DNA from: JBELHR01 sp042091275
GTDB taxonomy: Bacteria > Bacteroidota > Bacteroidia > Flavobacteriales > Flavobacteriaceae
DNA: 64,000 nucleotides
NCBI GenBank assembly: GCA_042091275.1
Contig: JBELHR010000003.1
Span: 28,338 to 92,337 of the forward strand
Reading direction: 5' to 3'
Positions 60,033-64,000 of this stretch are shown piece by piece. A model generated the notes under the pieces. It had not been told where the DNA came from. It did no database searches and saw nothing but the letters and a program-made list of their open reading frames with translations. The translations under genes and the position numbers were made by a program. How positions within the stretch are numbered: position 1 is the first letter of the stretch; each line of letters opens with the position of its first letter.

Positions 60033-60964
60033 TCTCGAATAAGATCTTGTACATCCGCCCATGTTTTGGCTACATCTCCAGGCTGTATATCCATAAAGAC
60101 TTTGTTCCCTTTTTTACCCACTTGAGATTCAATTTCTCCAATAAAGTCCATTAATCTTACCGAATTATTATTTCCGATATTATAAACTTTATACAAGTCT
60201 TCTTGTGATTTTGGTTTTTCGATGATTCGCTTTACACCTTCCACGATATCCGCAACATAGGTAAAGTCGCGCTCCATATTTCCGTGATTGTAAACATTTA
60301 AATCCTTTCCTTGGATTATTGCCTCGGTAAACAAAAACAAGGCCATATCTGGTCTACCCCATGGTCCGTAAACGGTAAAAAAGCGAAGACCTGTAGTCGG
60401 CAAATTAAAAAGATGACTATACGTGTGAGCCATAAGCTCGTTACTCTTTTTTGTAGCTGCATAAAGACTTATCGGATGATCTACGGTATCATCTGTAGAA
60501 AAAGGAATTTTGGTATTAGTTCCATAGACACTTGAAGAGCTAGCATAAACTAAATGCTTAATTTTATGATATCTGCAGCATTCTAAAATATTGACAAAAC
60601 CAACCAAATTACTGTCGACATAGGCATCGGGGTTTTCAAGAGAATAGCGAACACCTGCTTGAGCTGCAAGGTTACAAACTACATCAAATTGGTATGTAGA
60701 GAATAAATTTTCTAATCCTTGTTTGTCTTCAAGACCTAGACGCTGAAAACTAAAATTTTCAAAAATAGAACTAGTGATATTCTCTTTCCATTGCTCAGCA
60801 ACTGATCTTTTAATCCCCAAAGCCTCTAGCCGAGCATATTTCAGATTGACATCATAGTAATCGTTGATATTATCCATACCTACTACCTGATGTCCCTCCG
60901 CTACCAATACATTTGAGAGGTGAAATCCAATAAAGCCAGCAGCTCCTGTTACTAATATTTTCAT
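60033..60964 (-). CDS. NAD-dependent sugar epimerase, 3' end lost in gap
   Basis: The 310 visible residues match UDP-glucuronate 4-epimerase-like enzymes (CapI/WbpP group of the extended SDR family). They have LVTGAAGFIGFHLSNVL (Rossmann GxxGxxG, about residues 4-20), GMDNINDYYDVNLKYARLEAL (the DNxNDYY specificity segment), NLAAQAGVRYSLENPDAYVDSNLVGF, YASSSSVYG, and YAATKKSNELMAHTYSHL (YxxxK, about 158-162). The family is usually about 335-350 residues, so about 30 are missing in the gap. It is cytosolic and makes UDP-galacturonate-type sugar nucleotides. It overlaps the preceding dehydrogenase gene by 4 bases. Confidence 0.9.
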
Positions 60965-61929
60965 TTATAAAAAGGGTGTTTAGATTTAGGTAAATCGACT
61001 AAGGGGTGCCTTTGACCTCCTCCTATAGTGACATTTTTGTTTCGTATTTCGTGGACTATTTCGACTGAAGTTCTGGCATCTTCCAAACCAAATCCCGAAC
61101 CTTTCAATATGCGTTCATAGCTAGTTGTATGTAAATCAAAAAAACCATTGCTAAATTCTATTTCTTCGCCATCCACAGTTATCGAGCGATAGGTTCTTTG
61201 TCCTTTAGCTCTAATTTCATCAGGTAAAGTTTCTTCATTGATTGACAAAAACCAACGAACTCTTGCGTTTTCTAGTTCCATATATCCAGATGCTCTATCG
61301 TGCTCATGCAAATGGACGATATTTTCCTTGACACCTCCAAAAACCCAAGTTAACATATCAAAAAAATGAACGCCTATATTGCTTGCAATACCTCCAGATT
61401 TTTGAATATCTCCTTTCCAAGAAGCATAATACCAGCTTCCTCTGGAGGTTAAATAGGTGAGATCCACCTCAAATATCTTGTCCTTTGGAGCCTTCTCTAT
61501 CTTTTCTTTTAAAGCGATTATACTAGGATGTAATCGCAATTGCAAAATAGTGTTCACCTGTTTATCAGACTCCTTTTCAATTTTTTGCAGGGCATCTAAA
61601 TTCCATGGATTTAAAACCAAAGGCTTTTCACAAATCGCATGGGCTCCGCATCTCAGTGCCATACGAATATGAGAATCGTGTAAATAATTAGGTGTGCAAA
61701 TCGAAAGATAATCTAAAGGTTGCTTAAGTTCTCTATTTAACTTGTCCAAATGCCTATCAAATCTCTCGTACTCCACAAAAAAAGCGGCGTTCGGAAAAAA
61801 TTGATCAATGACCCCAACGCTATCTGAGGGATCTAGAGCAGCAACTAGGTTATTATTAGTTTCTTTTATTGCTCTGAGGTGCCTAGGAGCTATATAACCA
61901 GCAGTTCCAATTAGTCCAAAATTTTTCAT
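60961..61929 (-). CDS. WlbA-like Gfo/Idh/MocA dehydrogenase
   Basis: The 322-residue NAD-dependent oxidoreductase is most like WlbA/WbpB, which oxidises UDP-N-acetyl-glucosaminuronate at C3 in making UDP-2,3-diacetamido-uronates. It has NFGLIGTAGYIAPRHLRAIKET (nucleotide site), YLSICTPNYLHDSHIRMALRCGAHAICEKPLVL (EKP, about residues 97-101), LRLHPSIIALKEKI, LTSRGSWYYASWKGDIQKSGGIASNIGVHFFDML (substrate region with GG..NIG.H..D) and RASGYMELENARVRWFLSI. The WlbB/C/D/E partners are not visible here. It is co-transcribed with upxY (4-base overlap), so it is likely an envelope glycan gene. Confidence 0.9.
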   Translation of the reverse strand: MKNFGLIGTAGYIAPRHLRAIKETNNNLVAALDPSDSVGVIDQFFPNAAFFVEYERFDRHLDKLNRELKQPLDYLSICTPNYLHDSHIRMALRCGAHAICEKPLVLNPWNLDALQKIEKESDKQVNTILQLRLHPSIIALKEKIEKAPKDKIFEVDLTYLTSRGSWYYASWKGDIQKSGGIASNIGVHFFDMLTWVFGGVKENIVHLHEHDRASGYMELENARVRWFLSINEETLPDEIRAKGQRTYRSITVDGEEIEFSNGFFDLHTTSYERILKGSGFGLEDARTSVEIVHEIRNKNVTIGGGQRHPLVDLPKSKHPFYK

Positions 61930-62447
61930 GCAGAAATCTTTCTAATATGTTCTTGGTCTACGTGAATGAGAATTACACTTCCGAGAGCTTCGATTCTCAA
62001 TGCAACGTCATATCTTCCTTGATGTTGTACATACTCAGCGGATAAACCTTTGAAAGGCCCTTGTAAGATTTCTACAGCCTCTCCTTTGGCAAGATCTTCT
62101 GATTTGATAGTTTGAAAACCATCTTCATCAACCACCTGTTTGAGTAGAATCCTCATATTATTTATCTCGTGATTCCTGATAATTGCAGGATTTCTTAGAT
62201 AGGTCAAAATACATACCACACCCGGAGTATTTAATGTACCACGCAATTCCTTTTTTGTAGTGCGAACAAAAACATAAGAATTTATAAGAGGTAATTTGAC
62301 TTTCTTTTTTCGATCACTCCATTGCCTCACAGTAGTAACAAGAGGCAGATAAACCTCATATCCTTCTAATTCTAGTCTTTCTGCAACTCTTTTCTCTGCT
62401 CGAGGATTTGTAAAAACTGCAAACCAAAACTTTTCATTTTTCACCAT
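61926..62447 (-). CDS. UpxY-family transcription antiterminator (NusG-like)
   Basis: The 173-residue NusG paralogue has the N-terminal NGN domain (WFAVFTNPRAEKRVAERLELEGYEVYLPLVTTVRQWSDRKKKVKLPLINSYVFVRT) and a KOW domain near residue 120 (DLAKGEAVEILQGPFKGLSAEYVQHQGRYDVALRIEALGSVILIHV). Bacteroidetes UpxY proteins start capsular polysaccharide operons and let RNA polymerase pass through the untranslated leader. Here it heads a short operon of WlbA-like, epimerase and SDR genes. The short region before it (65 bases to the divergent lipoprotein) leaves little leader upstream of upxY itself. Confidence 0.93.
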   Translation of the reverse strand: MVKNEKFWFAVFTNPRAEKRVAERLELEGYEVYLPLVTTVRQWSDRKKKVKLPLINSYVFVRTTKKELRGTLNTPGVVCILTYLRNPAIIRNHEINNMRILLKQVVDEDGFQTIKSEDLAKGEAVEILQGPFKGLSAEYVQHQGRYDVALRIEALGSVILIHVDQEHIRKISA

Positions 62448-62507
62448 GTGACTTAATTTTCCGGCTTAAAATTACAAAATAATTAAACCATCTTGTCTAA
62501 AATTAAA

Positions 62508-62515
62508 TAAATTTG
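62508..62515 (+). promoter_or_regulatory. -7 box (TAAATTTG) of the small lipoprotein gene
   Basis: This exact TAnnTTTG match ends 18 bases before ATG 62534 and overlaps the upstream TTG at 62513, so that TTG is not a start. Confidence 0.5.
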
Positions 62516-62533
62516 AAAACTAAAAATCCGAGA

Positions 62534-62782
62534 ATGCGAAAAACACTTACATTGATTATTATACTCTTTTCCTTAGCTGCTTGCTCCATAGACAGCGGAG
62601 AAGACGGATATTGTTCCATAGTCTACGAACAACGAGATGCTTATGAAGTAGATCTCGATAAACTATTACGGGAACTAGAAACTGGTCTCATCGATGAGCA
62701 ATCCTATACGGAACAAAGAAATGAAATTCTCAGACTGATATTCGAACTTGAAGAATCTAATGCATCCTGTTTTACGGCATAA
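62534..62782 (+). CDS. Small lipoprotein of unknown function
   Basis: The 82-residue protein starts at ATG 62534 (RKTLTLIIILFSLAACSIDSGEDG), giving a clean lipoprotein signal with lipid Cys17. Two further Cys occur, one near residue 26 (DGYCSIVYE) and one near the C-terminus (ASCFTA). The middle is a charged helix (LDKLLRELETGLIDEQSYTEQRNEILRLIFELEE). No family is recognised. It is divergent from upxY and has its own -7 box. The spacing of the two extra Cys could allow a disulfide in the periplasm. Confidence 0.7.
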   Translation: MRKTLTLIIILFSLAACSIDSGEDGYCSIVYEQRDAYEVDLDKLLRELETGLIDEQSYTEQRNEILRLIFELEESNASCFTA

Positions 62783-62941
62783 AAAAAGGCCATCATAAAG
62801 ACAGCCTTGCTATCAAACATAACCTCTTACCCCTAAAAAGTGCTTGATAGTTAATTAAAGGTAAGTAGTTTCAACCGAATATTTTTAAGAATACCAGCAA
62901 TTTGGCAGGACTTACACTAATATGCAGAATAATAGTTAAAA

Positions 62942-62972
62942 CAAAAAAAACCATCTGTTAGGATGGTTTTCT
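62942..62972 (-). terminator. Intrinsic terminator of the fasciclin gene
   Basis: On the minus strand AACCATC pairs with GATGGTT across a six-base loop and is followed by an eight-T run. It lies 23 bases beyond the fasciclin stop codon. Confidence 0.85.
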
Positions 62973-62994
62973 GTAGACAAGATTATGGGAAGTC

Positions 62995-63516
62995 TTATGG
63001 CATAACCACAGTGTCAATCGCGTGAATAACTCCATTTGAAGCAGCTACGTCAGCGATAATTACTTTGGACTTGTTACCCTTAGTATCCGTTAAAATTACA
63101 TTTCCTCCTTCAAGTGTAGCGGTAATAGTTCCACCTTGAACCGTTTTAATAGCAAATGATCCAGAATTGGCTTGAATAGCTTTCACCACGTCAGCAGCTT
63201 TAAATTCTCCTGCCACAACGTGATAGGTCAAAATACTTGTTAACAACCCTTTGTTTTCAGGTTTTAGTAAAGTAGGTATTGTTCCCTCTGGTAACTTTGC
63301 GAAGGCATCATTAGTTGGAGCGAAAACAGTGAAAGGACCAGCACTATTTAGTGTTTCTACTAAATTAGCGGCTTTTACAGCAGCTACTAAAGTTGTAAAA
63401 TTTTCATTTCCCGCAGCAACACCAACGATTGTTTTGTCGCTTTGCATTGTTCTGGTGAAAGATGCGATTAAAAGTGTTACAAAAAACACACTGGTAATTT
63501 TGATAAAGTTTTTCAT
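62995..63516 (-). CDS. Fasciclin-domain secreted protein
   Basis: The 173-residue protein has an N-terminal export signal (IKITSVFFVTLLIASFTRT). A single FAS1 domain follows (about residues 35-170), with the family's H1 motif FTVFAPTNDAFAKLPEGTIPTLL and the H2-type LLTSILTYHVVAGEFKAADVV. The end NGVIHAIDTVVMP (NG.IH.ID.V) is typical. Fasciclin domains mediate cell adhesion or matrix interactions; in flavobacteria small secreted ones are common but of unknown partner. It is alone between terminators. Confidence 0.94.
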   Translation of the reverse strand: MKNFIKITSVFFVTLLIASFTRTMQSDKTIVGVAAGNENFTTLVAAVKAANLVETLNSAGPFTVFAPTNDAFAKLPEGTIPTLLKPENKGLLTSILTYHVVAGEFKAADVVKAIQANSGSFAIKTVQGGTITATLEGGNVILTDTKGNKSKVIIADVAASNGVIHAIDTVVMP

Positions 63517-63619
63517 GATAGATTTTTTAGTTTCATCTAAATTACCTCATCTCTAAATTTTATCACAACTATTTTGTTTAATCTTTTGTTAAAAAAGCTA
63601 AACAAAACTTTTATTTGGT

Positions 63620-63793
63620 TTAACTCTTTTTATTTAAAGCAACGATTTCGTCCATAACTTTCTCCGCTTCCGCAGTTTTCTCATCACTTTTTGAGCGATT
63701 TGTGGTAGATAAGCTATGTGCTTCTTTCAAAAGCTTCTCGTATTTAGCCTGTAAAACTTCTTGAGGGGTCTTTTTTTTAAATATTCCGAACAT
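63620..63793 (-). CDS. Small Lacal_2735-family protein
   Basis: A 57-residue frame on the minus strand (MFGIFKKKTPQEVLQAKYEKLLKEAHSLSTTNRSKSDEKTAEAEKVMDEIVALNKKS) matches the short Lacal_2735 family. The pattern is a MFG-F-KKK start, a L-x-x-KYE-x-LLKEAH-LS-TNR helix, then an S-D-x-K acidic helix. The family is widespread in flavobacteria, with no known function. Predicted two-helix cytosolic protein. It is too short for the supplied gene calls but is supported by family resemblance. It lies upstream of the fasciclin gene on the same strand. Confidence 0.8.
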   Translation of the reverse strand: MFGIFKKKTPQEVLQAKYEKLLKEAHSLSTTNRSKSDEKTAEAEKVMDEIVALNKKS

Positions 63794-63841
63794 AATTATG
63801 ATTTTAGTGTAAAGATAGTCGTTAAAGAAACAGCTTCCTTA

Positions 63842-64000
63842 TAAAACCAGATGCTACGCATAGTTTTTTTTATACCCAAACCTAAATGAAGATGGGATTC
63901 CCTTCGGGCATCCCGAAACGGTATCCTTGATCAAACATAAAAACCAAATGCTGCGCATAGTTTTTTTTATACCCAAAACTAAATTAAGATGGGATTCCCT
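63842..64000. repeat. Intergenic direct repeat, two copies of about 62 bases
   Basis: Copy 1 (63842-63903) and copy 2 (63938-64000) differ at only a few positions. Each holds ATGCTnCGCATAG, an eight-T run plus ATACCC, and GATGGGATTCCCT. The period is 96 bases. A perfect TTCGGG-CAT-CCCGAA inverted repeat (63903-63917) and a palindrome TTGATCAA lie between them. The second copy is cut by the end of the window, so more copies may follow. No coding frame is evident. Confidence 0.75.

Noticed and set aside
62513..62533. TTG start adding seven residues before the small lipoprotein signal
   Set aside because: It overlaps a TAAATTTG promoter box and spoils the lipoprotein signal.
62783..62941. A possible small RNA between the small lipoprotein and fasciclin genes (CTATCAA ... 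TTGATAG inverted repeat)
   Set aside because: The arms are short and far apart and no promoter was seen, so the evidence is too thin.
63842..64000. CRISPR array or integron attC sites at the window end
   Set aside because: The unit is too long and only two copies are seen; spacer-like and attC core features are absent.

Overview
The window is a piece of an AT-rich Bacteroidetes chromosome, most likely a marine member of the Flavobacteriaceae. The signs are: genes for the type IX secretion and gliding machinery (porV, gldJ); SusC/SusD outer-membrane uptake proteins; an amylase with a C-terminal type IX sorting domain; many lipoproteins with a Cys lipobox; families found mainly in this group (DUF4369, DUF4920, Lacal_2735, UpxY); and recurring TTG-N18/19-TAnnTTTG promoters. 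It is a scaffold: four runs of exactly 100 N (11394-11493, 15925-16024, 53998-54097, 59933-60032) mark contig joins. One join is an unmerged 55-base overlap inside a single intact gene.

Layout. 1-1965: end of htpG, a peroxiredoxin-like protein without the peroxidatic Cys, and an S1/P1 nuclease. 2044-9996: a tight forward operon of a DUF4177 protein, a HAD hydrolase, a kinase/M23/aminotransferase fusion, a sodium-sugar symporter, galactokinase and a DUF819 membrane protein. 10074-14589: a DUF4369 lipoprotein, a DUF4442 protein, and the DUF4870-PadR-PspC-DUF2807 envelope-stress type operon. 14639-18232: DUF1254, CotH-like and DUF4920 proteins. 18300-27760: trxB, tRNA-Pro and tRNA-Thr, then udk, an FtsB-like gene, methylmalonyl-CoA mutase (two subunits), CcsBA cytochrome c assembly and a small membrane protein. 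27813-35955: reverse operon porV-cdd-guaA-LysM/ligand-binding protein, divergent from gldJ and murF.

36898-58383 is a complete alpha-glucan (starch/maltodextrin) utilisation locus. A six-gene reverse operon encodes an MFS sugar transporter, beta-phosphoglucomutase, GH65 maltose phosphorylase, GH31 alpha-glucosidase and two GH13 amylases. A LacI-family regulator lies next to it. A forward unit encodes SusC, SusD, a SusE/F-like starch-binding lipoprotein, a large type IX-secreted GH13 amylase and a small lipoprotein. The inferred flow is: surface amylase and Sus complex, then periplasmic GH13/GH31 trimming, then maltose import, then phosphorolysis to glucose plus beta-glucose-1-phosphate, then glucose-6-phosphate. 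Both promoters carry a shared 20-base element, a LacI-type palindrome lies upstream of susC, and the reverse operon has a long structured leader.

58424-62447 is a small surface-polysaccharide cluster: CpsB-type phosphatase convergent with an UpxY-led operon of WlbA-like dehydrogenase, epimerase and SDR, interrupted by a gap. 62534-64000 holds a small lipoprotein, a fasciclin protein, a Lacal_2735 protein and two copies of an intergenic direct repeat that runs off the window.

I saw no prophage, insertion sequence, CRISPR array, rRNA or clear defence system. The least conventional items are the kinase-M23-aminotransferase fusion with its operon, and the regulatory architecture of the glucan locus.
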